From assembly GCA_004352715.1 (NCBI GenBank), contig SCFE01000056.1, forward strand, positions 1,098,906 to 1,162,905: DNA of 64,000 nt, written 5' to 3'. How positions within the stretch are numbered: position 1 is the first letter of the stretch; each line of letters begins with the position of its first letter. Both the position numbers and the translations under genes were made by a program. Shown here piece after piece: positions 1 through 10,535 of the stretch. Origin of the DNA: Hofstenia miamia (taxonomy: Eukaryota; Xenacoelomorpha; Acoela). The notes below the pieces were generated by a model that saw only the letters and a list, made by a program, of their open reading frames with translations, made no database searches and was not told where the DNA came from.

Positions 1-1
1 A

Positions 2-220
2 TATACGGATAACTTTGAATCTACCGAAACAATTGTGAGAAAGTCAGATGAAAAGCTGTTGAAGAGAATGTACTATGAGGACCATTTACTATCAGATCTA
101 GTACCTGGAAGAAGTGATTATGCCTCTACAAGTCTCCGGGAACGTTTACCAGCCCCTGAAATAGATATTGATAGGAGATTTACGTTTATTTTTCCAAACA
201 GATTCTTCAAGAAATACTAG
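2..220 (+). CDS. Possible 3' terminal exon of an unrecognised gene (partial)
   Basis: An open frame runs from the left edge of the window to a TAG at 218-220. It encodes about 72 residues of mixed, charged, non-repetitive composition, including the segments DLVPGRSDYASTSLRERLPA and FIFPNRFFKKY. This reads like real protein rather than AT-rich noise. There is no convincing start; the first in-frame ATG (69-71) lies deep inside the coherent stretch, so the exon probably continues from, or begins just inside, the left edge. An AATAAA polyadenylation-type hexamer lies at 483-488, about 260 bp after the stop, which suits a gene end. I do not recognise the family. It could also be a transposon-derived fragment. 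Confidence 0.4.
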   Translation, partial: YTDNFESTETIVRKSDEKLLKRMYYEDHLLSDLVPGRSDYASTSLRERLPAPEIDIDRRFTFIFPNRFFKKY

Positions 221-500
221 CATTCTCGCTGTAGCCTCCACTGTCTAACATATTCAATGATTATCGGGTTCACACGTTACGAAATCATCAATCTAGAAAT
301 TGTCTCCGCTTCCAATTTGCATTATCTACTTCCCAAGTCTCCAACCCTTACCAAAAACACCGACACGAAAGGAAGACCACACCAGAGCTATCACGTCCTT
401 GAAATGCCGCAAATAACTGTGCAAGTGAAGTGAATTTTATTATAGTTTGTAAATTTAGTCAGTTTGATGTGTTTCATTCTGAAATAAAGATAATTTCTAA

Positions 501-743
501 TTTCTATTCGCATTTGAAAAATACAAATATTTCTTAAGTCCATGTTCATGGACGTGTTAATGACCGTCACAGCCAGAGATGGAAACCGGATCGGATCTTC
601 ATTTTGAAAAACTTTGGAATAAGTTGTTTTGCATGCACTATTTCGTGAGTATATGGCCATTTTTTATCTGAAGATAATGTTGAAGCACTTAAAATTTTCT
701 ATTCGCATTTAAAAAAACAAATATTTTTTAAGTCCATGTTCAT
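501..743. repeat. Pair of ~49-bp direct repeats, 195 bp apart
   Basis: The segment at 501-549 (beginning TTTCTATTCGCATTT and ending AAGTCCATGTTCAT) recurs with a few mismatches at 696-743. The intervening DNA contains several GGATCGGATC-like words. The pair probably marks a decayed short repeat or an internal duplication. No coding content is seen here. Confidence 0.6.
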
Positions 744-877
744 TTATTGTTAGAATACTTATTTATATTCGGATCCGCTTCAGATAGAAAACTAAAATTC
801 TTTTATAAATTCTGATAGGATCCGGATAGTGAAGTCTCGGATCGGATCCTAAAATGTTAGATCCCATTCCAGCTCTG
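574..877. mobile_element. Candidate short non-autonomous element with CAGAG...CTCTG ends
   Basis: The left end reads CAGAGATGGAAACCGGATC and the right end, on the other strand, CAGAGCTGGAATGGGATC. They agree at most positions and resemble hAT-type terminal inverted repeats. The 304-bp interior is non-coding and rich in GGATC words. I see no clear 8-bp target duplication, so the boundaries are tentative. Confidence 0.3.
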
Positions 878-989
878 CAAAATCAATTAACAAAATATGC
901 ATAAACTGGTCATTTAATCATGCTATATAATCGTGAGACTAAAAGATAAAAAAGTATGTACAAAATTTTATTCATTGATGTAACAGTTT

Positions 990-1200
990 TTACTTCGACC
1001 ATGAGCCACATGTAAGCATATCACAAATAATACAGGAAGTTTTAATCGCATTCGTATTGCACACCTTGCATAGTTTGCACTTCTTTTCTCAGCAGGTAGG
1101 CGATTCTGACAGGCATTGTGCAATTTTTCACGTCTGCACCATGTTCTGTGAGCTACTGTTCGAGCGTTTTCTGTGCTTCATGTGAGGTGTGAGCAATAAA
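990..1200 (-). pseudogene. piggyBac-like transposase C-terminal cysteine-rich domain remnant
   Basis: On the minus strand a frame ending at a TAA (990-992) reads KKCKLCKVCNTNAIKTSC, then IICDMLTCGSWSK. The cysteine spacing and the central TSC resemble the C-terminal cysteine-rich domain of piggyBac transposases. A neighbouring frame just upstream reads CTMPVRIAYLL, resembling the H-x-P segment that precedes that domain, so a frameshift separates the two. The catalytic core is absent. This is inference from a short motif, and a different cysteine-rich domain is possible. Confidence 0.35.
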
Positions 1201-1683
1201 ATTGACGGAGGTAAAAGAAATTCTTATCGACTGATTTTGAAAATTCCAATTCAGTTGTACATTCAACATTGAGAATCTCTCTCACTCACTCTGTCTCTCT
1301 CACATGTATATAGACCGACTTTCTTTTTTATTCTTGGTTTGAATACATTAAATTTACGTTAAATACGATTAGCAACCTAGCAACCGCTAAAGCTCAAAAT
1401 AAATCCGATTCTATTAATTTAGTTAATTATATTGTATGAATTATCGTAGCTGTTGATAGAATGCCAAACATTGATAAAGTAGTAGTCTTTCCAGTAGACT
1501 GGTTTTTCATTCCTTCACTTAGTTTATCTAAATTTTACTTCATACAGAAATTCATTGCATTACACGGTCGGACCAACCCTGGCTTCATTTCCCATGAAAG
1601 TGCCGCTGCGTGATACATAATATAAGATTTACACAGCTAAAATTGGTGTTTGTTCTCTAAAAATGCAATATCACGAGAGTAAT
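1201..1683. other. Non-coding, AT-rich, no feature seen
   Basis: No coherent reading frame or repeat structure is visible, apart from a short CT-rich patch near 1275-1305. Confidence 0.5.
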
Positions 1684-1689
1684 TTTATT
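1684..1689 (-). promoter_or_regulatory. Polyadenylation hexamer AATAAA for the dynein light chain gene
   Basis: TTTATT on the plus strand reads AATAAA on the minus strand, about 97 nt beyond the stop codon of the Tctex-type gene. The position is reasonable for its 3' end processing. Confidence 0.4.
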
Positions 1690-1785
1690 TATGCTATAAG
1701 TTTTGTTCTTTTAAATGCATTACTAAGATTTTTAATGATAAATTGGCTATAATGAATAAAAATTAATATGTCATTTACTTAAAAA

Positions 1786-2160
1786 TTATTCATGATAGAC
1801 TCCAAAAACTATTGCAATTGCATAAGTTGTTTTGTTGGTGAACGTGGAAGTGAAATGGGTGTCACTTTTACTGTCGCTGAGGCATCTACTTGCAACTCTC
1901 ACGCCTTGATTTTTGTTCTCTCCTACCATTGCTTGACAAACGAACTTGTATCTCTTCAATTCCAGTTGCTTCACTTGAAGTCTAATTTCATCTGAAATTT
2001 CTAAAGCGTGCTTCTTCGCTTCCGCGGCGTTGTAGTCGAAGTTTTGAAGTTTTTCACTCATTAATTTATACATCATGTTTTCCATAGAGCTTTTGTAGTA
2101 GGCAAATATTTTGTACGGTTCCAAGCGGTATGTGGGATGCATCGTTATCTTGACTTTTTC
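1786..2160 (-). CDS. Tctex1-domain dynein light chain, terminal exon
   Basis: This exon encodes almost the whole Tctex1 domain. It opens EKVKITMHPTYRLEPYKIF, the family's conserved TY-x-L-x-P entry. It continues through the amphipathic helices (FDYNAAEAKKHALEISDEIR, QVKQLELKRYKFVCQAMVGE) to the characteristic strands GVRVASRCLSDSKSDTHF and AIAIVFGVYHE. The RYK...V...GE, SRCL-x-D and VFGVYxE blocks are hallmarks of the family. The stop is TAA at 1786-1788. The acceptor AG lies at 2161-2162 with phase 0. No frameshift or internal stop is present, so it looks functional. Paralogue assignment (DYNLT5, DYNLT2 or DYNLT2B type) is not possible by eye. Confidence 0.9.
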   Translation of the reverse strand, partial: EKVKITMHPTYRLEPYKIFAYYKSSMENMMYKLMSEKLQNFDYNAAEAKKHALEISDEIRLQVKQLELKRYKFVCQAMVGENKNQGVRVASRCLSDSKSDTHFTSTFTNKTTYAIAIVFGVYHE

Positions 2161-2394
2161 CTAAACAGCCATGTTACCAATTTACTCTGTTGCTTTTTTA
2201 TTATATTGTTTAATAGTTTGCTTGTAGCTGGATTCAAAGTTAGAACCCGCGTGGACTTATCAAGGCCGAATCCATTTAATGTCATTAGTGGATGGGAAAT
2301 TAATAGTTTGTATCTTTTTGACACTTTATTGTTTACATGTCTTATAATGGACATAATTTGCAATCAATTGAAGGTGTTTAATATTTAAAATTCG

Positions 2395-3394
2395 NNNNNN
2401 NNNNNNNNNNNNNNNNNNNNNNNNNNNNNNNNNNNNNNNNNNNNNNNNNNNNNNNNNNNNNNNNNNNNNNNNNNNNNNNNNNNNNNNNNNNNNNNNNNNN
2501 NNNNNNNNNNNNNNNNNNNNNNNNNNNNNNNNNNNNNNNNNNNNNNNNNNNNNNNNNNNNNNNNNNNNNNNNNNNNNNNNNNNNNNNNNNNNNNNNNNNN
2601 NNNNNNNNNNNNNNNNNNNNNNNNNNNNNNNNNNNNNNNNNNNNNNNNNNNNNNNNNNNNNNNNNNNNNNNNNNNNNNNNNNNNNNNNNNNNNNNNNNNN
2701 NNNNNNNNNNNNNNNNNNNNNNNNNNNNNNNNNNNNNNNNNNNNNNNNNNNNNNNNNNNNNNNNNNNNNNNNNNNNNNNNNNNNNNNNNNNNNNNNNNNN
2801 NNNNNNNNNNNNNNNNNNNNNNNNNNNNNNNNNNNNNNNNNNNNNNNNNNNNNNNNNNNNNNNNNNNNNNNNNNNNNNNNNNNNNNNNNNNNNNNNNNNN
2901 NNNNNNNNNNNNNNNNNNNNNNNNNNNNNNNNNNNNNNNNNNNNNNNNNNNNNNNNNNNNNNNNNNNNNNNNNNNNNNNNNNNNNNNNNNNNNNNNNNNN
3001 NNNNNNNNNNNNNNNNNNNNNNNNNNNNNNNNNNNNNNNNNNNNNNNNNNNNNNNNNNNNNNNNNNNNNNNNNNNNNNNNNNNNNNNNNNNNNNNNNNNN
3101 NNNNNNNNNNNNNNNNNNNNNNNNNNNNNNNNNNNNNNNNNNNNNNNNNNNNNNNNNNNNNNNNNNNNNNNNNNNNNNNNNNNNNNNNNNNNNNNNNNNN
3201 NNNNNNNNNNNNNNNNNNNNNNNNNNNNNNNNNNNNNNNNNNNNNNNNNNNNNNNNNNNNNNNNNNNNNNNNNNNNNNNNNNNNNNNNNNNNNNNNNNNN
3301 NNNNNNNNNNNNNNNNNNNNNNNNNNNNNNNNNNNNNNNNNNNNNNNNNNNNNNNNNNNNNNNNNNNNNNNNNNNNNNNNNNNNNNNNNNNNNN
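2395..3394. other. Assembly gap, 1,000 N
   Basis: A run of exactly 1,000 N inside the intron of the dynein light chain gene. The round size suggests a gap of arbitrary length. Any frame crossing it is meaningless. Confidence 0.99.
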
Positions 3395-4741
3395 CTACTT
3401 ACCAAATTATAGGACAAAGTCTATAAGCTATAGCAAAGCTATTGAACAATGAAAACCAACTATTTATATCATCAAGGACAATAAACTTTTGAAACCAAGA
3501 CAAAGTATTTTTTCAGAACCAAGTTAATTTATATTTATTGTTTTAATTCTTCATAAGTGTTAATCACTTGATTTGTAAAAAAACAAAAGAATTAAATAAA
3601 TATTATAAATATTATATTATAAATATTATTAAGAGTCCCGCCCCGTCAGAAAATCCTGTGTATGCCCCTGGTCATTATTTGTACAATTTTACACATGTTT
3701 TACTTAGGTAATTTACCCTACTTAGATGATAAAATTAACAATTTCTTTAATATTTTAATAATCTTATACGTGTAATTAACCTAAAGAATTCACATAATGT
3801 CCATATTACGTCGTTAATTACCCAAAAATGACAATCTATATTTATTGTAGAGGCTAATGTTGCTAAATTTGATGTCATCTGAGCAGTGTTATTTATACCT
3901 TTAAATAAAATTCATTCATTATTTTTTTTGGAAAATGAAAATAGATCAATATTTCTTAAAAAACAGACTTAATATTAACAATAAAATATTAATGATAAAA
4001 TATAATTTCATTTGCTCAGTTTCAAAATAGTTTAATATTCATGCAAATAAAAGAAATAATATGCTGTAGAAAAGCTGGCAGTAATATGTGCCAGAGATGT
4101 GAACTGGGTCGGGGTCTAATGGGACCTAGCCATTACAAGAACAGCTGAATGAAGACAGATAGGGGTCATAGCTGAAACTGGCGTGAGACCTTGTCCATCT
4201 TTACTTGGTCAAAAACAATAAAATGTATTTTTAATAGTGTCTCTCTATTTTGGTGTTAAAACAGTAAAACTAAAGATAAAACAGCAGGGTCTCCTTTTAG
4301 ATTCAAGGTATTCTAGTACAATCCTGAATTGGATCCTAGAAGTGAAAGTGATGGTGATAAAGGTGTACATTGGCTCTACACAATTGGAAAATAGAAATAT
4401 TGCCCATCTCTCTGATGTTAAATCTGAATGCTCTCATTACAAAGAATACAGAATACATGTAATTTTGAAATTGTTGTTTCACTATTAGAGTATTTTTCAT
4501 CATTTTTCACACTCACACCCCAATCACTTAACCCTAATGAACACCACCAACACAGCTGGCGGGAATGACATGGTGAATGCTAATGAGTACGTGTACTCCT
4601 GATACGAAGACAGTGCATTTTCTTGTTTCTTGTGTGCAAATTGCGCATTATTTCTATAGTGAAAAATTAAAGGACTTTGAAAAACCTCTCATTAGAAGCA
4701 CGAGAATAAGATTATTCACATACTATCAATTCTTTATGATA

Positions 4742-5309
4742 CAGGGTGTAACAAAAGTAACCAGACGCTAGCAAAATGAAAGCAAAAAACTGTACATCAA
4801 TTTATGGAAATTTAACTGTGATGGAGCTCAGCCCCATTATTCACTTATTGTGCGAGAGTGGTTGGACAACCAGTTTCCCAACAGGTGGATTGGTCGCTGA
4901 GGCCTCATCGATTGGCCTGCACGGTCTCCGGACCTGACTGTACCAGACTTTTTTCTGTGGGGCTTACTAAAGAACAAAGTTTATGGCGGAAACCCACGCA
5001 CTATCATCGATCTACTATTACCGAAGAAATTCGTGCCATACCATTAGATTTGGTGAACAAGATGTGCCGATCTGTTCTTGGACTAGGTTAACAAATGTAT
5101 TGCATGTGATGCTCATCATTTTGAACATTTGCTATGAATACTTTCTTCTTTTATGATTCATCGTTTTGGACATTATAACCTCAGTAAGTTGTTTTAGACT
5201 CGCTACACTGCATATTCTACGATGAATGATTCGTTTTTTATTCCTACTCTTCTGAATAAAGTTAGATTTCTCGTAAAATGAAGCGTCTGGTTACTTTTGT
5301 TACACCCTG
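4742..5309 (+). mobile_element. Internally deleted mariner-like transposon with perfect 28-bp inverted repeats
   Basis: The ends are a perfect 28-bp inverted repeat beginning CAGGGTGTAACAAAAGTAAC (4742-4769 and 5282-5309), flanked on both sides by TA, the Tc1/mariner target. The 568-bp interior keeps the C-terminal part of a transposase on the plus strand. In one frame it reads DGAQPHYSLIVREWLDNQF, then an in-frame stop, then DWPARSPDLTVPDFFLWG and LLKNKVYGG. After a frameshift it continues TITEEIRAIPLDLV and ends HFEHLL. The SPDLTxxDFFLWG block carries the third catalytic acidic residue. The N-terminal HTH half is deleted, so the copy is non-autonomous. It lies in the intron of the dynein light chain gene. 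Confidence 0.9.
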
Positions 5310-5892
5310 TATATTAGACTACTGATCTTGAAAATTGATGGATTTGCACTTTTTTCAAATTTAGGCATGTTTATATTGAACATGATGTTATTGCGCAAAA
5401 CGCAATGTACGACTATTAGTTTCCCATAAAATATGTGAATTTCGAACATAGTCAAATTTTTGTTAAATTTATTTTCAAAAGAAAATTTACTTTTTCCAAG
5501 AATATACTCTAAAGATATTTACATAGATGCTTAATTAACAAAAAAACAAATTTATTGAGCATATACGACATATGTAATTTGTCTGACTTGAGTCACAATC
5601 TATAAAATGCACAAATTAAATATTTTAGTAACCAAAAGCATTCTTCAAGTTTTTAAAAATATTCATAATAACCACACAGTAATATGTTTAAATACTACAA
5701 AAAAATAATTTTTTCAATGATAATTATGACTGAAGCGTATATGACGGACGCCAGACATTTTTTCTGAAAACCTTAGATCGTGTGCGTTCGATTTCCAGGT
5801 GGACTTTTGGGCGATTGCTAATGGATGAACTGCTAAGTAAATTACTTAGGAGTTGTCATGTAATTATCAAAATGTTCACAACAATTTCATAC

Positions 5893-6072
5893 CTGGCGAT
5901 CAAACGAGGGGGGTTGATAAGAGTGCTCTGTCTCGTATTTGCCCTTAGCGTGAATGGCATCGCGCTTGAGACGTAGATTTCTCGCTAATTTTTTGGTGGC
6001 TAGTAATCCACGAATGCCGCCCACACCGCCAAGTCCTCCAAAGGATGAGAAATTAATACTTGCTTCGCTCAT
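5893..6072 (-). CDS. Tctex1-type dynein light chain, first coding exon
   Basis: The ATG at 6070-6072 opens 60 codons that end FDRQ at a CAG|GTATGA donor (exon end 5893). The peptide begins MSEASINFSSFGGLGGVGG, a flexible glycine-rich start, then a basic stretch (ATKKLARNLRLKRD). It ends KYETEHSYQPPSFDRQ just before the Tctex1 fold. An extended, poorly conserved N-terminus is normal for the longer Tctex1-domain proteins. Phase 0 matches the acceptor of the downstream exon. An upstream non-coding exon may exist. No other in-frame ATG follows within the exon. Confidence 0.75.
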
Positions 6073-6589
6073 TACTACTAACACTGGTTGCTAAGGCTAC
6101 ACATATAAAGAATGCGTTTCATTTGGCCAGGGATCATTTGTCGTTAGTTTAACGTGCAATATGTTTGTATCTCATTTGTTCACAACGTTTTTGGCCCATG
6201 TAAATCAATTGCAAATTTTATTAATTCATAGTTGTATTTTAATGCGAAAGAATCATTAATATTTTGGATTAATTTAATGTGGTAGAAATTAGTTGACAAT
6301 CTGTATCAGTATAAAACTTCGACAAACGCCTATATAAAGTGGTTCTTCCAAAATATTCTTACGAATGACAATAGTTTATATATATATATATATATAAGTG
6401 AATTGATCGCCTAATACATTTTCGCATTAGGATTTCGCTTTTTTAAGTTTCACTTATCACCGTTTGCCCTTCTGTGCTTTCCTTATGATTTTAATCAAAT
6501 TAATTTATCAACAAATGATGTATTAATTCATGTTTAAGATGATTGGAGAAAGTACATTTACAAAAACCAAAGTGTATTCATTTTCAATA
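6073..6589. other. Intergenic, upstream of the dynein light chain gene
   Basis: No coding content is seen. The stretch holds a (TA)10 tract at 6377-6396. Promoter elements for the minus-strand gene would lie here, but I see no distinctive motif. Confidence 0.4.
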
Positions 6590-6590
6590 G

Positions 6591-6945
6591 ATTAAAAGAG
6601 GAACTTTTGTTAAAACTACATATTAGACTAAGTGCTATGGAAAAATTGAAATTAAAACAAATCAAGAAGAACTGTAGAGATTTATGGAACAAATTATCAC
6701 CTGAAATAAAGAAAGAACCAAGTGTAAAGAATTTAAGAAAAAAAGTAAAATTGAATTATCACCAGAGAGAAAAACTTATTTAGATATACAAAGAATAATG
6801 TCTGTAACTAAGTAACATCAGTTTGCAACTAAATGGAAATTGTTGAAAACAATTTTTTTAAATCTTCACAAGTGCTTTTATACTATTTTTGTAATTTGCA
6901 AAGGCTTAAAATAAATTATGATTATTAATAATATTATTATTAAAG
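6591..6945 (+). pseudogene. LINE reverse-transcriptase ORF C-terminal remnant with (TTA)n tail
   Basis: A plus-strand frame reads KLHIRLSAMEKLKLKQIKKN, then CRDLWNKLSPEIKKEPSVKN and LRKKVKLNY. This is the LWN-x-LP-x-EI...SFKxxLK pattern at the extreme C-terminus of many CR1/Jockey-type LINE ORF2 proteins. The region ends in an irregular TTA repeat (6920-6945) that may be the 3' tail. The polymerase domain is absent, so this is a strongly 5'-truncated copy. Confidence 0.5.
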
Positions 6946-7999
6946 GCAAGAATATCTACTTAAATTGCGAGACAAGCCATTAAAGTTGTTGATGCACAAT
7001 CAAAATATGGTCAGAAACAAATAATAGCACAATGTTAAAAAATGAATCACGTATCTAAATTGGGGGTAATCAACTAATTATTAATCATCAAATTTACTAT
7101 TTTAAGGGATCTACTCTTCCCCAAATTATAGTCTCAAACCCAACTTGTCATGCCCATTCCCACTAATGAATACGTACTACAATATACTTGATTCAATTCA
7201 TTTTAAAAATAATGTTTAATTTTGAAATTGCAAATATATTTCAGTTTACAATCCATCGTAAGAAGAATGTTTTACAAATTATTCCCCCTCTGTATTCCCT
7301 AGATTTTACAAGAATAAATAATGTTTCATATGTTACATAGTGATGGACTTAGTTCATACTTATACTATTTATTGATGTTTAGGCGCGGTTGTAAAAATAT
7401 TAAGAAAATTCACTCAATAATTTATATATTACTTGATATTGATGATAGGGATGAGTTCGACTTTAAATATTTAGAGAATATGCACAAGGTGGTAATTGCT
7501 TATCTAATAGTGCTATACTTCTTAGATCTACTGCAAATTTTCTATTATGTCAATCGGATACTTCTCTAGCATTTGAACAACGCAAACATCAACTTTAAAT
7601 ATCAATTATTTCTTATCACACTTTAACCAAAGCAATATGCTTAAGATTGTTATTTCTTAAAATGCTCTTTCTTTTAGGCTCTAAATAATAGAAATAATTA
7701 GTAGATGTAAGATGGAAATATGACAAATATTGATGGGTTATTTTCTAATCGGTCAACCCCTCTTAGATGACATAGTCTCCGAAACAAGATTTCTGTTTAG
7801 AAATAGTCTAGCATATTGCAGCTATGATACTGTGGTTGCAAAAACAGTATGTCAAGAAAATGTCCAGAGTTCTTTAAGCAATCAAAATATGATAATTTTA
7901 AAATAGCTTCAAATGAAAAAAAAGCATTGTTTTTGATATGAGTAATGGAATTTTTTAATGCATTTGGCTAAAAACTTATTAGAGCTATGATCAGTCTGT
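6946..7999. other. Non-coding, AT-rich, no feature seen
   Basis: One frame at 7321-7569 is open for 82 codons but is hydrophobic/AT-driven and shows no domain. I do not count it as a gene. Confidence 0.4.
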
Positions 8000-8009
8000 A
8001 ATCATCACG

Positions 8010-8200
8010 TGATAGGAGAGTGTCTCCTCTTTTCTCGCCCTATATTCTCGTCCCGGCTCTGTCCCATCGAAGTGTGCCTTTGCGCGAAGTCTTCGGTGAC
8101 AGGAGACTTCGGCTCTGCGATTTCTGACCTGAATAGGCTTAGTGTAAAAAAACAATCAAAGTTCTTTGTTGTTTCCATGGGGTTAAGAACCATGACTATT
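8010..8200. other. GC-richer island of unknown nature
   Basis: Base composition rises sharply against the surroundings. Both strands are open over most of it (for example GDFGSAISDLNRLSVKKQ on the plus strand). A short inverted pair GAAGTC...GACTTC is visible near 8087-8111. It might be an exon of an unrecognised gene or an old repeat. No domain can be named. Confidence 0.25.
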
Positions 8201-9003
8201 AAGTATGGAAAGAATTTAACTCTTATTCAAAAATTCTAAATGTTCAAAGAAAATTGTTAATCTTTTGAATAACCTCAGCCACAGAAATACGTCTTAATAA
8301 TAATTTTCAGCATTTCGTTGAGGCATTTTCCCCAATAGACCTACCCATACCCCAAGATTCTTAAATTTGATAATGGCTTGGAAAAAAATTCTTTGTAAAT
8401 GTGGAAAATTGACTTGTACTTTAAAATGGACGAAGGCGGTTTAATCTTGAAAAAGCAAATAGAATAATAAAATATATTACACGAGAGAAAATTATGTATT
8501 TCAATTATCTTACAATGTTAATTCAAATTGTCTATCTTGAAATGCAATACATTTATTAAGTAAAGCAGAAAAGTAATCAATACCAGCATTTAAGGTAATC
8601 ACATTTATTGAGTTTACAGTGCCTTCGACTTCCGATTTTTGATATGTTATGATGTATAGTTTTACATGCTAAGGATTTTGATTAGCATAGCCCAAAGAAA
8701 AAACTAAAAATTTACTATCTGAAGCGAAGGAGGCCATAAGAAATTTGAACGGTTTCAAAGAAAATTCCATCTTTCATCAAAATTGTCAGATAACAACTGC
8801 TGCGCAATCTGAAGTCAACTTCAAATCTTGGACACGGGTTGTTCCCACTTCCCAATGATGAATATTTATCATTGGTATGGTATTAAATTTTTTCTATCAA
8901 ACGTTCAATGTTTCTCAGGTTTCCTGCACATTTCCCTAGTACCTTTGTTTTTATTCAAAAATTTGATAAAACAATTATCATCAATTTCCTAAATGTCACC
9001 TCA

Positions 9004-9713
9004 TTAATTCTTACTATAGTAATTAATCCATGATTTATCTTCAGCTATTGCAATCTGCTTATTCTCTTTATCTGCCATATCAATGAAGGGAATGAATGCA
9101 TTTTCATATAATTTACAACTTTTGGAAGTTATGTATGTAAAACGTTTTTCACAATTGTTGAAGCAAACAATTGGGTAAAGCTTGAACAATTCAAACGATA
9201 CAATAATAATGATGGTATTTATTCGAAGGCATAAAAGCATTTCAGATTCTGCAAATATTCAATCCCAAATTTGGAAGTGACATGACAGATGACGGTTTAA
9301 AATACGTGCCCAAGATTCCCACCCCACCGTTCTGTCGTAAAATGTTTTCACACAAAGGATTTTTTGCTCCATTGGCCAAAGCATGATTCAAGTTCATAAT
9401 ATAAAGAAATGTTAACTGCTTAACTTCAGGAATCTAAAACCAAAAATACTACACGTCATCAGAAAAATTGAAGAAGCTACCGCTTTTGTATTAGCAGTTG
9501 TGTGTATGCATTAAGAGAAATTTGCGAATTTGTCATTTCTGATATCAAATTTTTTATTTGCCTATCGTTTTTGGACCCTCTCCAAAATTTTTGAAGGGGT
9601 AAAAAGAGATGTTTAATTTTTATTGTGCAACCCTCCCTATTGATGTCTTCCGCAAAGTCTTGATATATTCCGCATTTCATGAGATAAAATAGAAGGAATA
9701 TTTTATAAATCAT
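9004..9713 (-). other. Coding-like minus-strand segments, unrecognised
   Basis: Three adjacent minus-strand stretches read as plausible protein. 9477-9713 includes IYQDFAEDINREGCTIKIK. Around 9255-9400 the frame reads MNLNHALANGAKNPLCENIL, then GTYFKPSSVMSLPNLGLNIC. 9004-9240 includes ENAFIPFIDMADKENKQIAI. They are in different frames, with stops between. They could be exons of an unknown gene or a decayed transposon ORF. I assign no function. Confidence 0.2.
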
Positions 9714-10070
9714 TTTACTGAGGATGGTTTTGTAAACAGAAATACACTTAAAGTCATTTTAGTAGGTGCAAGTAGTGAACGACTAATTTTGCAACAGTGT
9801 GCTTGATGAATTACAAATTCAAAAATTGAAGTCCATTGAAATGTCAAACGTCAATAGCTAAATTTTCATTTTAGCTTTGCATATGCATACACTATTTTAA
9901 AAAATATTACACATGTACAACATGGTATATCCATATACGATCAAAAATTTTCTCATGAAAATATGAAAGCCGTTGTGGTCCCTTTCTTCAAATTGGGGAT
10001 TGTTGTTTTCTTATCCTAATTCACAATCCTACTTTTATTCCCACAGGTATTTTTTTATTCGATAGAAATA

Positions 10071-10276
10071 CCTAAGTCATGGAGTTCTGCTATTATACAT
10101 GGAGGCGAAGCGGCATTTACCTCTTTCCCGAAGAAGGCCATTAAATTAATTTAATTGGCTGTCATCTTTCATCGATAGGATTTTGTGCGGCACAAATTTT
10201 CTGCACGCAATACAATAGCCTTCTCCGGGAAGCGCTTCGCCTCCATGTATAATAGCAGAACTCCATGCCTAAGTAC
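10071..10276. repeat. Near-perfect inverted repeat (~43-bp core arms, ~205 bp overall)
   Basis: The left arm starts CCTAAGTCATGGAGTTCTGC at 10071. The right arm is its reverse complement, ending at about 10273. The first ~43 bp match almost perfectly (one inserted base) and weaker homology continues into a loop of about 70 bp (roughly 10143-10212). The arms include TATTATACATGGAGGCGAAG. RNA from it would form a long hairpin. It lies about 260 bp upstream of the GPCR start. It may be a foldback element or an inverted duplication. Confidence 0.8.
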
Positions 10277-10535
10277 ATAAAGAAAAATACTGTAAGTATA
10301 CGTTGTATTTAAAATTTTAGATGGCATTGGTCGTGACCTTTCCCTATCCACTCTTTGTACAGGCGTTTTTATGACAAAAAATAAACAACCTTAGAGGAGG
10401 AACTATGAATTCTAATTAATGTGGAATTGTAATCAAATTATGAGAACTAGAATATATGTATTTTGTATATGTTAAACTAATTGTGTACTAAGTAAATCTA
10501 GAAATTTCAGTTTGTGGGAAACCGTGAACATAACA

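Larger units (their letters stand above)
1786..6072 (-). other. Gene span: Tctex1-type dynein light chain, two coding exons, 184 aa
   Basis: Exons 5893-6072 (60 codons) and 1786-2160 (124 codons plus TAA) are joined by one phase-0 intron of 3,732 bp. Donor CAG|GTATGA and acceptor TGTTTAG|GAA sit exactly at the two coding boundaries. The combined 184 residues match the usual length of Tctex1-domain light chains outside the short DYNLT1/3 forms, such as the DYNLT5 and DYNLT2 types. Proteins of this family bind dynein intermediate chain or sit in axonemal or intraflagellar dynein complexes. The intron carries a 1,000-N gap and a deleted mariner element, so a missed middle exon inside the gap cannot be fully excluded, although phase and length do not require one. 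Confidence 0.85.

Noticed and set aside
391-660. 89-codon minus-strand frame
   Set aside because: Falls in a short repeat region with duplicated words; no domain and no splice context.
1792-1995. 67-codon plus-strand frame
   Set aside because: Antisense shadow of the Tctex1-domain exon, which has clear family motifs.
2326-3417. 363-codon minus-strand open frame
   Set aside because: It is almost entirely N; only a few real codons flank the assembly gap.
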